64,000 nt of DNA. Source: Candidatus Omnitrophota bacterium (GTDB taxonomy: Bacteria; Omnitrophota; Gorgyraeia; Zapsychrales; Zapsychraceae). Below the pieces are notes generated by a model that saw nothing but the letters and a program-made list of their open reading frames with translations, searched no databases and was not told the origin of the DNA. Shown here piece by piece: positions 17,982 through 26,472 of this stretch. The DNA lies in assembly GCA_020632495.1 (NCBI GenBank), contig JACKFL010000005.1, positions 868,001 to 932,000 of the forward strand, read 5' to 3'. The position numbers were made by a program, and so were the translations under genes. Positions within the stretch are counted from its first letter, which is position 1. Every line of letters starts with the position of its first letter.

Positions 17982-19280
17982 ATGAATATACTGCTGATAA
18001 AACCGTATTGGCCTTATCCCTACGGCAAAGGGGAGCACACCTATAACCGTATATGGCCACCGCTGTCGCTGGCGAATTGCGCCGCGATTCTGGAACAGCG
18101 GGGGCATACGGTGGCCATCCTCGACGCGCACGCGCGGCGTATCCGCCCCCGGCATATCACGCGGCACATCGGCGGCTACGACAAGATATTCCTGACATCA
18201 TCCTCCCTGGACCGCTGGCAGTGTCCCAACGTGAATATGGTCCCCTTCTACGAAACTACCTCCGCGCTGCGCGAGGCAGGCGCCGAGTTTTATGTGATGG
18301 GTTATCACGGGACCGTCGACGCGCAGAATGTCTTGGAACAGAGCGGCGCGCGCGCCGTCATCCGCGGCGGCCCCGAATTCATCGTAGCCGACATTTGCTC
18401 AGGCACACCGCTGGCACAGATCAACGGCGTAAGCTACTTTGAAGAGGAAACCTTCCGCGCCAATCCCGATTACGGCAATTTTGAGCTGACCGAGCTGCCG
18501 GTCCCGGCGTTTCATCTGCTCGATATCGACAAATATTTCTACGAGATTCTGGGCAAACGGTTCATGCTGTTCGAACTGGGCCGGGGCTGCAACTTCGGCT
18601 GCAAGTTTTGCAACCGCATCATGTACGCGCCCAAGCTGCGCGTGAAGACCAGCGAGCAGATGTGCGAGGAGGTACGGACGGCCGTGGAGGAACACGGCGT
18701 GAAGACGGCCTATTTCATGGACCTGGAATTCCTGCACTACAAGAATCATGTCAGCCGGCTGTGCGACTTTTTGATTGAAAAGAACTATGACTTCAAATGG
18801 TGCTGCCAGACACGGGCCGATTCGGTTGATCCGGACATTCTCGCGAAAATGAAGCAGGCCGGTTGTCAGCTCATCCACGTCGGGGTGGAGAGCGGAACGA
18901 AAAAATACCTCGACCTCACCAACAAGTCCATTTCCCCCGAGCAGATTATGGAGGGGGTCTCGATGTGCCGCGCCGCCGGGATTAAGACCCTGGCCTTTTA
19001 TATGTTCGGATTAAAAGAGGAATCGGAAGACGACCGCCGGGAGACGTTTCGCTTCGCCAAAAAACTGAACACCAACTTTGTCTCCTTCCACAAGGTCTAT
19101 CCGTACCTGAAGAGTAATGTGTACATGCCGGATATCAATTTCAACAAATACATCGATAATTACATCCGCCGGGTGTATATCCAGTACTACCTCCGTCCGG
19201 AGTACATCTGGAGTTCGGATATGCTGACCCTGCTGCGCAGCTTCCGGGTGTTCATGGGGCGTTTGCTGACTCTTATATGA
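17982..19280 (+). CDS. B12-binding-domain radical SAM protein
   Basis: 432 residues. The N-terminal region begins MNILLIKPYWP, has YNRIWPPLSLA and RGGPEF and is the B12-like domain. The cluster motif is C203, C207 and C210 (RGCNFGCKFC). GVESGTKKYL and FYMFGLKEES are standard barrel elements. It starts two bases after the desulfurase-like gene and overlaps the next gene by 4 bases (ATGA), so all three are co-translated. It is the most divergent of the four B12-type proteins here. Substrate unknown. Confidence 0.85.
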   Translation: MNILLIKPYWPYPYGKGEHTYNRIWPPLSLANCAAILEQRGHTVAILDAHARRIRPRHITRHIGGYDKIFLTSSSLDRWQCPNVNMVPFYETTSALREAGAEFYVMGYHGTVDAQNVLEQSGARAVIRGGPEFIVADICSGTPLAQINGVSYFEEETFRANPDYGNFELTELPVPAFHLLDIDKYFYEILGKRFMLFELGRGCNFGCKFCNRIMYAPKLRVKTSEQMCEEVRTAVEEHGVKTAYFMDLEFLHYKNHVSRLCDFLIEKNYDFKWCCQTRADSVDPDILAKMKQAGCQLIHVGVESGTKKYLDLTNKSISPEQIMEGVSMCRAAGIKTLAFYMFGLKEESEDDRRETFRFAKKLNTNFVSFHKVYPYLKSNVYMPDINFNKYIDNYIRRVYIQYYLRPEYIWSSDMLTLLRSFRVFMGRLLTLI

Positions 19281-21310
19281 TGAATCCCATCCGTATATCC
19301 ATCATCCTACCCGTTTACAATGAAGAAGAGAATATTCAGCGCACTGTTGAGGAGGCGGCGCAGTGGTTGAGGCAGTGCGCCGGCATCGCCGCTTATGAAA
19401 TCGTGGCGGTGAATGACGGCAGCCGTGACAACAGCGGTAAAATCCTGGAGCGTCTGAAAACCGAAGTCGAGAATCTCATCGTGGTGGACTATCCCGGGAA
19501 CAAGGGATACGGAGGCGCGCTGGTGAGCGGGATTCGCGTGGCCCGTTACGACTGGATCCTGCTGATGGACTCCGACGGACAGTTCAAGATGGACGCGCTG
19601 GCCGGTCTGCTCGAGCACACGGAGGAACACGACATCGTGGCCGGATACCGCCGGCAGCGGCAGGATAATCTCCTGCGCATCTGGCTCGGCGAGCTGTATA
19701 CATTTCTGGCCGGCACCTTCCTTAAGGTCCGGCTGCGCGATATCAACTGCGGATTCAAACTGTTCCGCAAATCGTTTCTCGATGTCGACGGGATCAACAC
19801 GCATGCCGGCGCATTTTACACCCATGTCTTTATCAACGCGCACGCCAAGAATGCCCGGATCAAGGAAGTCCCGGTTGCGCATCACCCGCGCCCGGCCGGC
19901 CGCCCGACGGGGGCAAGTCCCAAGGTGGTGATGATGGCCGTCAGTGATTTTTGGGACCTGCTGTTCGTCAAGGGACGGTCATCCGCCGCGCCGGCGCGCA
20001 CGTCATGGGCCGGCAAAGCAGGCCTGTTGATCCTCGGTTGTTTTCTGACGGTGGTCGTACTCGAGGCGGGCATGCGGACGGCCGGCGCACTGATCACCAC
20101 GGCGCAGTCTTTGCAAAACCGCTTGGCTGTCCGTGACGACAGCCGTTACCGCATTTTGTGCGTGGGAGAATCGACCACCTTTTTCGGGACCTACAATTAC
20201 GCGTATCCGCATATGCTCGAGGAGATCCTTAATCAGCACCCGGCCGCGAGCGAGTACCGCGTCTTTAATGAAGGACAGATCGGTACCGATACGGACGAAA
20301 TTCTTGAAGACCTGCCGGACCACATGCGGCGGTACCGGCCGCACATGGTGATCGCGATGATGGGCGTCAACGACGCCTTCGGAGAAGATCTGGGGACGGT
20401 GCCGGCGGGATGGTTTTCGCAGTTACGTTTGGTCCGTTTGATGCAGCATGTTCGTCTCCATTGGAAGCAAAGATTCGGATCTTACCGCGGTGACCGCCAT
20501 GTCGAGCGTGGATACGAATTGTTGAGTGATGGCGACATTGAGGAGGCGTGGGCGGAGGTGGAACGGGCCCGGAAGGCCGGTGCGCCGCCGGCGGAAATTG
20601 AAGCCCTGGCCGGTCATATCCATTGGCTGGCAGCTGGTGATTTTGACCGGTCGGCCGCGGCCTATGACAAGGCCCTCAGTCTGGATCCCGGCCGCGAGTG
20701 GCTGTACGAAGATTATTTTCAGGTCCTGTACTATGGCAACCGTTATGAAGCGGCGGCCGCTGTGATGCAACGGATGCTGGCCCGCTTTCCTAAATCAGAG
20801 GATGCCTACCGGAAGCTGGGGAAGGTCTATCTTCAACTGAAACAGTACGACAAGCTCGAGGCCCTCCTGCAAAAAGCGGACGAGCAGGTCCCCGATGATC
20901 CGGGCATGATCCGGATCCGTGCGGCCTATCATCTGGCCAAGGGGGAGACCGACCGGGCCGAACGTCTTTTTGCACGCTATGCCGACTATGAACGTCAACA
21001 CACCAATCCCCAGACGGCCTATAATTACCGCGCCCTGCGGGATAAGGTGCTGGCCTCGGGGGCCGAATTGGTAGCTGTTCAGTATCCGTTGCGCGACGTC
21101 GACTCGCTCAAGGCCATGCTGAACAATGACCGGCGGGTCACTTTCGTTTCCAACGAAGATAACTTCAAGGCAGCGGTCCTGGAACACGGCTACGGCCAGC
21201 TCTTCACCGACCAATTTGCCGGGGACTTCGGTCATTTGAGCGACCGCGGGAACCGTCTGCTGGCCGGCGCGGTGGCCGAGGCGATTCTGGGGCATCTGCG
21301 GAGGCGGTAA
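19277..21310 (+). CDS. GT2 glycosyltransferase fused to SGNH hydrolase/TPR protein
   Basis: 677 residues with two parts. Residues 1 to about 215 are a dolichyl-phosphate-mannose-synthase-like GT2: LPVYNEEENI, VNDGSRDNSG, the metal-binding DSD at 98-100 and NCGFKLFRK. It would transfer a nucleotide-sugar to a polyprenyl phosphate in the cytoplasm. A helix at about 243-268 crosses the membrane. The rest is an SGNH domain, presumably periplasmic: CVGESTT, MMGVND and GDFGHLSDRG, with TPR units between. The second half closely parallels the protein at 11020. A single continuous frame makes a sequencing artefact unlikely. The fusion suggests that sugar loading and acyl modification serve the same product. 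Confidence 0.8.
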   Translation: MMNPIRISIILPVYNEEENIQRTVEEAAQWLRQCAGIAAYEIVAVNDGSRDNSGKILERLKTEVENLIVVDYPGNKGYGGALVSGIRVARYDWILLMDSDGQFKMDALAGLLEHTEEHDIVAGYRRQRQDNLLRIWLGELYTFLAGTFLKVRLRDINCGFKLFRKSFLDVDGINTHAGAFYTHVFINAHAKNARIKEVPVAHHPRPAGRPTGASPKVVMMAVSDFWDLLFVKGRSSAAPARTSWAGKAGLLILGCFLTVVVLEAGMRTAGALITTAQSLQNRLAVRDDSRYRILCVGESTTFFGTYNYAYPHMLEEILNQHPAASEYRVFNEGQIGTDTDEILEDLPDHMRRYRPHMVIAMMGVNDAFGEDLGTVPAGWFSQLRLVRLMQHVRLHWKQRFGSYRGDRHVERGYELLSDGDIEEAWAEVERARKAGAPPAEIEALAGHIHWLAAGDFDRSAAAYDKALSLDPGREWLYEDYFQVLYYGNRYEAAAAVMQRMLARFPKSEDAYRKLGKVYLQLKQYDKLEALLQKADEQVPDDPGMIRIRAAYHLAKGETDRAERLFARYADYERQHTNPQTAYNYRALRDKVLASGAELVAVQYPLRDVDSLKAMLNNDRRVTFVSNEDNFKAAVLEHGYGQLFTDQFAGDFGHLSDRGNRLLAGAVAEAILGHLRRR

Positions 21311-21314
21311 GGCT

Positions 21315-22508
21315 ATGGAATTCGGATTCATGAAACGGGTAGACTACTGGGCGGGAAGGCCGTTGTGCTGGCTGTTAACGCTGTGGCGCCGGATCATACC
21401 CGGCCGGCCGGCCGGGGCAACGCCTCCCGAGCGGATCCTGATCATCAAGCCCTCGGAGCTGGGGGCAATTATCCTCGCCTTTCCGCTGATCAACCGGTTG
21501 CGGCAACAGTACCCGCAGGCCCGGATCAGTTTTCTGACCTTTGCCGCCAATCGCCCGTTATTCGAGGTCAGCGGGATTGTCCCGGCTGATCAGATAATTA
21601 CCCTCCGGGACGGTTCATTCGGCGTTTTTCTGGCCGATGTGATGTCGGCCCTGGCCCGGATCCGGCGGGAACGGTATGATGTGGTGATCGATCTGGAGTT
21701 CTTTTCCCGCTTCACCGCGATCGTGAGCTATTTAAGCGGTGCCGCCAGGCGGGCCGGTTTTCACCGCTACAGCATCGAGGGGGTCTATCGCGGGGACCTG
21801 TTCACTCACAGAGTGCCCTACAATCCGCACCGTCACGTCCAGCAGATGTACCTCCACATGATTTCCAGTTTGGACAAATCCTTCAAGGATACCCCTGAGA
21901 ACGATGCCCCGGATCCCGACTACGGAACGGATTGGCGCTATGAACCCTCCGACGACGAACGTGACCGGATACGGGCAAAATTGACGGCCGAAGGGGTGGA
22001 TCCCGCGGCCCGTCTCTATGTGCTGGCCCCGGGAGAGGGACGAATCCCGTTGCGGGAATGGCCGTTAGAGAACTTCGTGAACCTGGCCGACCGGATCTTG
22101 GAGGATCCGCAAGCCAGGGTGGTGATTGTCGGGCTGCAAGATCCTGCCGGACGTTCCGGGCATATGCTCCATACGGTCCGCTCGCGCGACCGGGTCACCG
22201 ATTGGGTGGGGCGGACCGACCTCGCTGAGCTGCTCACACTTTTCTCCCAGGCCCAGGGGGTGGTGGCCACCGATTCGGGACTGGCGCATCTGGCCGCGCT
22301 GACCCCGGTTAAAAATTACGTCCTGTTCGGCCCCGAGCATCCGCGCATCTTCCAACCGCTGGGCGAAAACACCGTGGTATTCTATCGTGGCCTGCCGTGT
22401 TCGCCGTGCCTGTCCGTCTTCAATCATCGCAACTCTGCCTGCCGGGACAATCTCTGTCTGAAGCATATCTCTGTGGACGAGGTTTATCGGTCGCTTGTGG
22501 ATAACTGA
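21315..22508 (+). CDS. glycosyltransferase family 9 (heptosyltransferase-like)
   Basis: 397 residues. RILIIKPSELGAIILAFPLI is the usual opening of GT9 enzymes, and LAPGEG..REWPLENF, VVATDSGLAHLAAL and LFGPEHPR mark the nucleotide-sugar-binding half. GT9 members add heptose or related sugars to LPS core on the inner face of the membrane. A C-terminal CSPC..C..C cysteine set is common in this family. A GGAGG/AAGG-like ribosome site precedes ATG 21315; ATG 21330 is an alternative. It ends the envelope cluster. Confidence 0.85.
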   Translation: MEFGFMKRVDYWAGRPLCWLLTLWRRIIPGRPAGATPPERILIIKPSELGAIILAFPLINRLRQQYPQARISFLTFAANRPLFEVSGIVPADQIITLRDGSFGVFLADVMSALARIRRERYDVVIDLEFFSRFTAIVSYLSGAARRAGFHRYSIEGVYRGDLFTHRVPYNPHRHVQQMYLHMISSLDKSFKDTPENDAPDPDYGTDWRYEPSDDERDRIRAKLTAEGVDPAARLYVLAPGEGRIPLREWPLENFVNLADRILEDPQARVVIVGLQDPAGRSGHMLHTVRSRDRVTDWVGRTDLAELLTLFSQAQGVVATDSGLAHLAALTPVKNYVLFGPEHPRIFQPLGENTVVFYRGLPCSPCLSVFNHRNSACRDNLCLKHISVDEVYRSLVDN

Positions 22509-22539
22509 GTGGAAAACCCGTGGAAAACTTTGTGGGCAG
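22496..22539. repeat. DnaA-box-like array, possible replication-origin element
   Basis: TGTGGATAA (22496-22504) is the reverse complement of the consensus DnaA box TTATCCACA. It is followed by AGTGGAAAA (22508-22516), CGTGGAAAA (22519-22527) and TGTGGGCAG (22531-22539), at spacings of 12, 11 and 12 bases. An AT-rich, gene-free stretch to 22760 follows. Only the first copy is a perfect box and no dnaA gene is nearby, so this is a candidate only. The first box overlaps the end of the GT9 gene. Confidence 0.35.
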
Positions 22540-22696
22540 GTGATCAGTAGCGGGAATTTTTTGTGAAATATCTAGTTTATTTCGTTGTTGCTCTTGCAAT
22601 CGAAATCATTGTGTTTTATATTTGAGGTAAGTTTCTCCGGAAAGCGTTTTCACTCCTGTCCATCGCATCTCTAGGTGAAAATAATTTAGATTTTAG

Positions 22697-22724
22697 TTGC
22701 AAACCCTTGAAAGATTGTTAGACT
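22697..22724 (+). promoter_or_regulatory. probable promoter for the PilZ pair
   Basis: TTGCAA (22697-22702) and TAGACT (22719-22724) with 16 bases between, and TGT directly before the -10 (extended -10). The match is moderate. The 252-base gap is AT-rich; TTGAAA at 22707 is an alternative -35. No terminator for the upstream cluster is visible in the gap. Confidence 0.4.
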
Positions 22725-22760
22725 GAACATTAACAATCCGAGTAAATTAGAGTATATCTA

Positions 22761-23096
22761 ATGCCGAAAGTTCTCAACAAGCGTAGGACCAAACGTCTCA
22801 GTTGCGAAGTTCCCCTTGAAGGAAAGAAGGGTAGTGTTTTCGAAGCCACCCAAGTCGTCGACTTCAGTAAAGGGGGGCTCGGATTCGTATCTTCTCGACG
22901 GATTCCCGTCAACAAACGCATCCCAATCCAACTCGATCTTCAGGAAGATGACATGCCCGTGCTGGTCATCGGCCGCGTTAAGTGGTCCCGTCCGATCAAC
23001 GGCACCGGACAATACCGCGTCGGAATCACCTTTGAAGAGGTGATGCACGGATCAAAAACCCGCCTCCAGGAATTTTTCCGTAACAACCATGAATGA
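22761..23096 (+). CDS. PilZ domain protein
   Basis: 111 residues forming one PilZ domain. The N-terminal basic RRTKR and the VVDFSKGGLGF block correspond to the RxxxR and DxSxxG motifs that bind cyclic di-GMP. ATG 22761 has no strong ribosome site. It overlaps a second PilZ gene by 8 bases. Stand-alone PilZ proteins act as c-di-GMP adaptors for motility, pili or polysaccharide export; the output here is unknown. Both ligand motifs look intact. Confidence 0.8.
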   Translation: MPKVLNKRRTKRLSCEVPLEGKKGSVFEATQVVDFSKGGLGFVSSRRIPVNKRIPIQLDLQEDDMPVLVIGRVKWSRPINGTGQYRVGITFEEVMHGSKTRLQEFFRNNHE

Positions 23097-23439
23097 AGAA
23101 ATCCGTAAGGACGACCGCCGGTTGTTCGAACGGTTTTCGGCCCGCTATCCCGCGCGATTTAAAGATGAGCGTGAAGACTTCGGGGAGAAGATTTATCTGC
23201 GCGATGCCTCGGCATTCGGGGCGCGTTTATCGGGACGCGACCGACTTTTTCTCAACGACAAAATCAGCATCGAAGTCGATCTTCCCGACGGCATGGCGCC
23301 CATGGACCTGAAAGGCGAAGTGGTGTGGATCAGTAAGAATGCTCAGAGCGCCTGGGATTTCGGGATCCGTTTTCATAAGATCGAGCTGCTGCGCCTCGCC
23401 CGTCTCTACAAATTCCACGTTAACAGCCTGCCCGCCTGA
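23089..23439 (+). CDS. PilZ domain protein, second copy
   Basis: 116 residues. RRLFERF is followed by YLRDASAFGARLSG, which fits the RxxxR plus DxSxxG pattern with GA in place of GG, and by GEVVWISK and WDFGIRFHK near the end. The two motifs needed for c-di-GMP are recognisable, although the second is slightly altered. It overlaps the upstream PilZ gene by 8 bases, and the two probably form a co-regulated pair. A 230-base gap with a promoter for the next gene follows. Confidence 0.75.
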   Translation: MNEEIRKDDRRLFERFSARYPARFKDEREDFGEKIYLRDASAFGARLSGRDRLFLNDKISIEVDLPDGMAPMDLKGEVVWISKNAQSAWDFGIRFHKIELLRLARLYKFHVNSLPA

Positions 23440-23592
23440 AGGTTGGAATCCGGGTTAATCCCCAAACTTTTACCAGCGCCCGATTACGTCCCGGACATGT
23501 CTCCGTTCCAGACCCTTTGTACGGGGGGCCGCCGGGTCCGGCCGCCTGCGCGGACAAGTTTGCGGTGCAGGGTAAAGGCGGGTGAATTCAGC

Positions 23593-23622
23593 TTGACCTG
23601 TCTGTCCCTGCCATGCTAAACT
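23593..23622 (+). promoter_or_regulatory. sigma70-type promoter for the glycoside phosphorylase gene
   Basis: TTGACC (23593-23598, 5 of 6) and TAAACT (23617-23622, 4 of 6) lie 18 bases apart, with TGC before the -10 as an extended element. Transcription would start near 23629, giving about 40 bases of leader. No clear LacI-type palindrome is visible around it. Confidence 0.5.
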
Positions 23623-23669
23623 TTTGCCTCTATTAATTTCCCAGCTGGTTTCGTAGCCAAGACACACCG

Positions 23670-26396
23670 ATGAGCCACCCTTTATACACATATCTTGATG
23701 ACGCGATCACCTTCACATCGGTATCCGCGGCGCGCTGCCGTACACTTTATTTTCCATTATGCGGACCGACGGAGAATCAGCTCAAGTGCGCCGTCAGCCC
23801 GTACCTTGCCGGAGATATCAAACTCGACAAATCAGCTTATGTGACACCGCCGGTGTCCCGGGAAGATCTGCGCCGTCCGCTGCGAAATGTCTTTGTCTGC
23901 GTCGACCGGACCGTATGCGCCTTGGCCGATCCCTACGGCGACGCCTCATTGTTGACCGTGACCGCCGGGCAGTTGTGGCATCAGGTCACCCGGACTTTTC
24001 CCGAGGCCGGGATAACAGTCTCCGTGGTGAACTTTTGTCCCGCCGGCGACGACTGTGTCGAATTGATGCGGGTCGATGTACGCAATGACTCCGCTACCGC
24101 CAAGACCGTCACTCCGACCGTCGCCGTACCGTTGTTCGCCCGCGCTCTTGAGAACAAACACGATCACGAGCATGTGACCAGTTTGTTGAACCGGATCGAA
24201 CAGGTCGGCGAGGGTGTGCTGGTGAATCCCACCATGAAGTTTGACGAAACCGGACACCTCCCTAATGAACGCGTCTATTTTGTGTACGGCGTGGACGGCG
24301 AGGGAGCACCGGTGGACGGATCGTTTCCGACCGTCGCAGCGTTTTGCGGTGAACAAGGTGATTTCCACCGGCCCGCCGCGATTTATGAGGCCCGTGAACC
24401 GGTCGCGTTACCTGCGGGGGAACGCCACGGTCAGGAGGCTGTCGGTGGCCTGCGGTTTGCACAGATATCGCTGCCGCCGGGACAAACCGGGTCCTACCTT
24501 GTCGCCGTGGGGATTGCGACGGACTACGACAATTCTGTAGAGATTTTCAACCGCTACAAAACCCCTCAGCTCTTCGATCAAGCCCTGGCCGACAACAAGA
24601 CTTACTGGGCGGCCAAGACGGCTTCGATCACCGTCCACAGCGGAGATTCAGATTACGACGCCTGGATGCGCTGGGTTGTCCTGCAGCCGGTGCTGCGGCG
24701 CATCTTCGGTTGTTCGTTTTTGCCGGACCATGATTACGGTAAGGGCGGTAAGGGCTGGCGTGATATCTGGCAGGACCTGCTGTCGCTGATTCTCATTGAG
24801 CCGGAACAAGTGCGTGACAACCTGATCAATAATTTCGGCGGCGTGCGCATTGACGGATCAAACGCCACGATTATCGGCGCCCGTCCCGGTGAATTTATCG
24901 CCGACCGCAACAAGATTTCGCGGGTATGGATGGACCACGGCGTGTGGCCGTTGCTGACGCTTTCTCTTTATATAGATCAGACCGGCGACTATGATATTTT
25001 GCTCGAGCAGCAGCCCTATTTCCGCGATCATCAGCGGGCCCGGAATATGCGTCGTAACGGCGCGGATCATTCCGGAAGCGGGGAAGAAGCCGCATTCGAA
25101 GGTAACCGGCTGCGAGACCACGAAGGTACCGAATACCGGGGCTCGCTCATCGAACACCTCCTGGTCCAGGCACTGGTGCAATTCTATAATGTCGGCGAAC
25201 ACAACATCATCCGTTTGGAGAACGCCGATTGGAACGACGGCCTGGATATGGCCTTTGAGCGCGGTGAAAGCGTCGCGTTTGCCAGCCAGTATGGCGGCAA
25301 TCTGCTGCGTCTGGCCACCCTTTTGGAAGAACTCGCAGAGCGTAAGGGCCTGGAGAATATTTCCGTAGCCAGGGAACTGTTGCTGCTGTTGGACAATGTC
25401 AGCGACCCGGTCGATTACAACGACATCGAGGCCAAGCAATCGGTCTTGTTGAAGCACTATTTTCCCGCCGTGGAACCCTGTGTGTCGGGAAAAAAGGAAA
25501 ATGTGGCGGTGAAGGATGTCGTGAAGAATCTGCGGCACAAGGGGCAGTGGATATTCGATCACATCCGCCAGCAGGAAAAGATCTCCGTTGACGGTCATAC
25601 CTGGTTTAACGGTTATTATGACAACCAGGGCCAGCGGGTGGAAGGGAAGGTCGGCGGCGTGACCCGCATGACATTGACCGGTCAGGTCTTTCCGGTCATG
25701 AGCGGATTGGCCAAAGAGAATGATATCGTAAAGGTCATCGCGGCCGTGGACAAGCACCTGCGGGATACCGCACTGGGCGGTTACCGGTTAAACACGGATT
25801 TTCAGCGGCCGCATTATCTCGACCTCGGCCGTGCCTTCGGTTTTGCTTACGGCACCAAGGAAAACGGGGCGTTCTTCAGCCATATGATCGTCATGTACGC
25901 CTACGCGCTGTACCGGCAGGGCTTCGCCCGGGCGGGACACACGGTGCTCGACTCGATTTTCCGCATGTGCCAGGATACCGATAAAAGTTTGATCTATCCC
26001 GGGGTTCCCGAGTATCTTGATTCCCTGGGAAGGGGTATGTACCATTACCTGACCGGATCGGCCAGCTGGCTGGTCCTGACGGTGCTGACACAAGTCTACG
26101 GCGTCGCCGGTGAAGGCGGACGGCTGCGGTTGCGTCCGCAGCTGGTAAAGGCGCAGTTCGACGGTGACGGGTGCGCGACCGTGCGTTGTATGTTTGCCGG
26201 TAAAAGGATCTGTGTGACATATTCCAACCTGCGACATCTGGAATTCGGGGACTACCAGGTGACCGGGGCGACGGTAAACGGAAAGAAAGTGGCTGGCGCC
26301 GGGTTACCCGCGCCTGACGTGTGCATTGAACGGTCGGTTATCGCCAAGGCCATGGCCGACGTACAGATTAACGTGTCCCTGGGGCCGCGGGGTTGA
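23670..26396 (+). CDS. GH94-type glycoside phosphorylase
   Basis: 908 residues without a signal peptide, so cytosolic. An N-terminal beta-rich part is followed by an (alpha/alpha)6 barrel with WRDIWQDLLS and NADWNDGLD; the latter (D520, D523) is where GH94 enzymes carry the catalytic acid. GH94 and related clan GH-Q enzymes cleave beta-linked disaccharides or oligosaccharides with phosphate, giving a sugar 1-phosphate. The size suits cellobiose/chitobiose-phosphorylase relatives, but the linkage cannot be told from sequence; GH149 or GH161 would be alternatives. It precedes an ABC sugar importer, so the imported sugar is probably its substrate. Confidence 0.75.
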   Translation: MSHPLYTYLDDAITFTSVSAARCRTLYFPLCGPTENQLKCAVSPYLAGDIKLDKSAYVTPPVSREDLRRPLRNVFVCVDRTVCALADPYGDASLLTVTAGQLWHQVTRTFPEAGITVSVVNFCPAGDDCVELMRVDVRNDSATAKTVTPTVAVPLFARALENKHDHEHVTSLLNRIEQVGEGVLVNPTMKFDETGHLPNERVYFVYGVDGEGAPVDGSFPTVAAFCGEQGDFHRPAAIYEAREPVALPAGERHGQEAVGGLRFAQISLPPGQTGSYLVAVGIATDYDNSVEIFNRYKTPQLFDQALADNKTYWAAKTASITVHSGDSDYDAWMRWVVLQPVLRRIFGCSFLPDHDYGKGGKGWRDIWQDLLSLILIEPEQVRDNLINNFGGVRIDGSNATIIGARPGEFIADRNKISRVWMDHGVWPLLTLSLYIDQTGDYDILLEQQPYFRDHQRARNMRRNGADHSGSGEEAAFEGNRLRDHEGTEYRGSLIEHLLVQALVQFYNVGEHNIIRLENADWNDGLDMAFERGESVAFASQYGGNLLRLATLLEELAERKGLENISVARELLLLLDNVSDPVDYNDIEAKQSVLLKHYFPAVEPCVSGKKENVAVKDVVKNLRHKGQWIFDHIRQQEKISVDGHTWFNGYYDNQGQRVEGKVGGVTRMTLTGQVFPVMSGLAKENDIVKVIAAVDKHLRDTALGGYRLNTDFQRPHYLDLGRAFGFAYGTKENGAFFSHMIVMYAYALYRQGFARAGHTVLDSIFRMCQDTDKSLIYPGVPEYLDSLGRGMYHYLTGSASWLVLTVLTQVYGVAGEGGRLRLRPQLVKAQFDGDGCATVRCMFAGKRICVTYSNLRHLEFGDYQVTGATVNGKKVAGAGLPAPDVCIERSVIAKAMADVQINVSLGPRG

Positions 26397-26407
26397 AAGG
26401 AAAGGTT

Positions 26408-26436
26408 TTGATTTTTTTCAGGCCCCGTGGTATACT
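26408..26436 (+). promoter_or_regulatory. sigma70-type promoter for the sugar importer
   Basis: TTGATT (26408-26413, 4 of 6) and TATACT (26431-26436, 5 of 6) lie exactly 17 bases apart. Transcription would start near 26443, 30 bases before ATG 26473. It implies that the importer can be expressed separately from the upstream phosphorylase. Confidence 0.6.
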
Positions 26437-26472
26437 CCTAACTTCATAAATTTCAATACCATTGGAGTCACT

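Noticed and set aside
8708..21310. Exosortase/PEP-CTERM system suggested by the DUF5989-like protein and SGNH genes
   Set aside because: No exosortase gene and no PEP-CTERM tail was found in the window.
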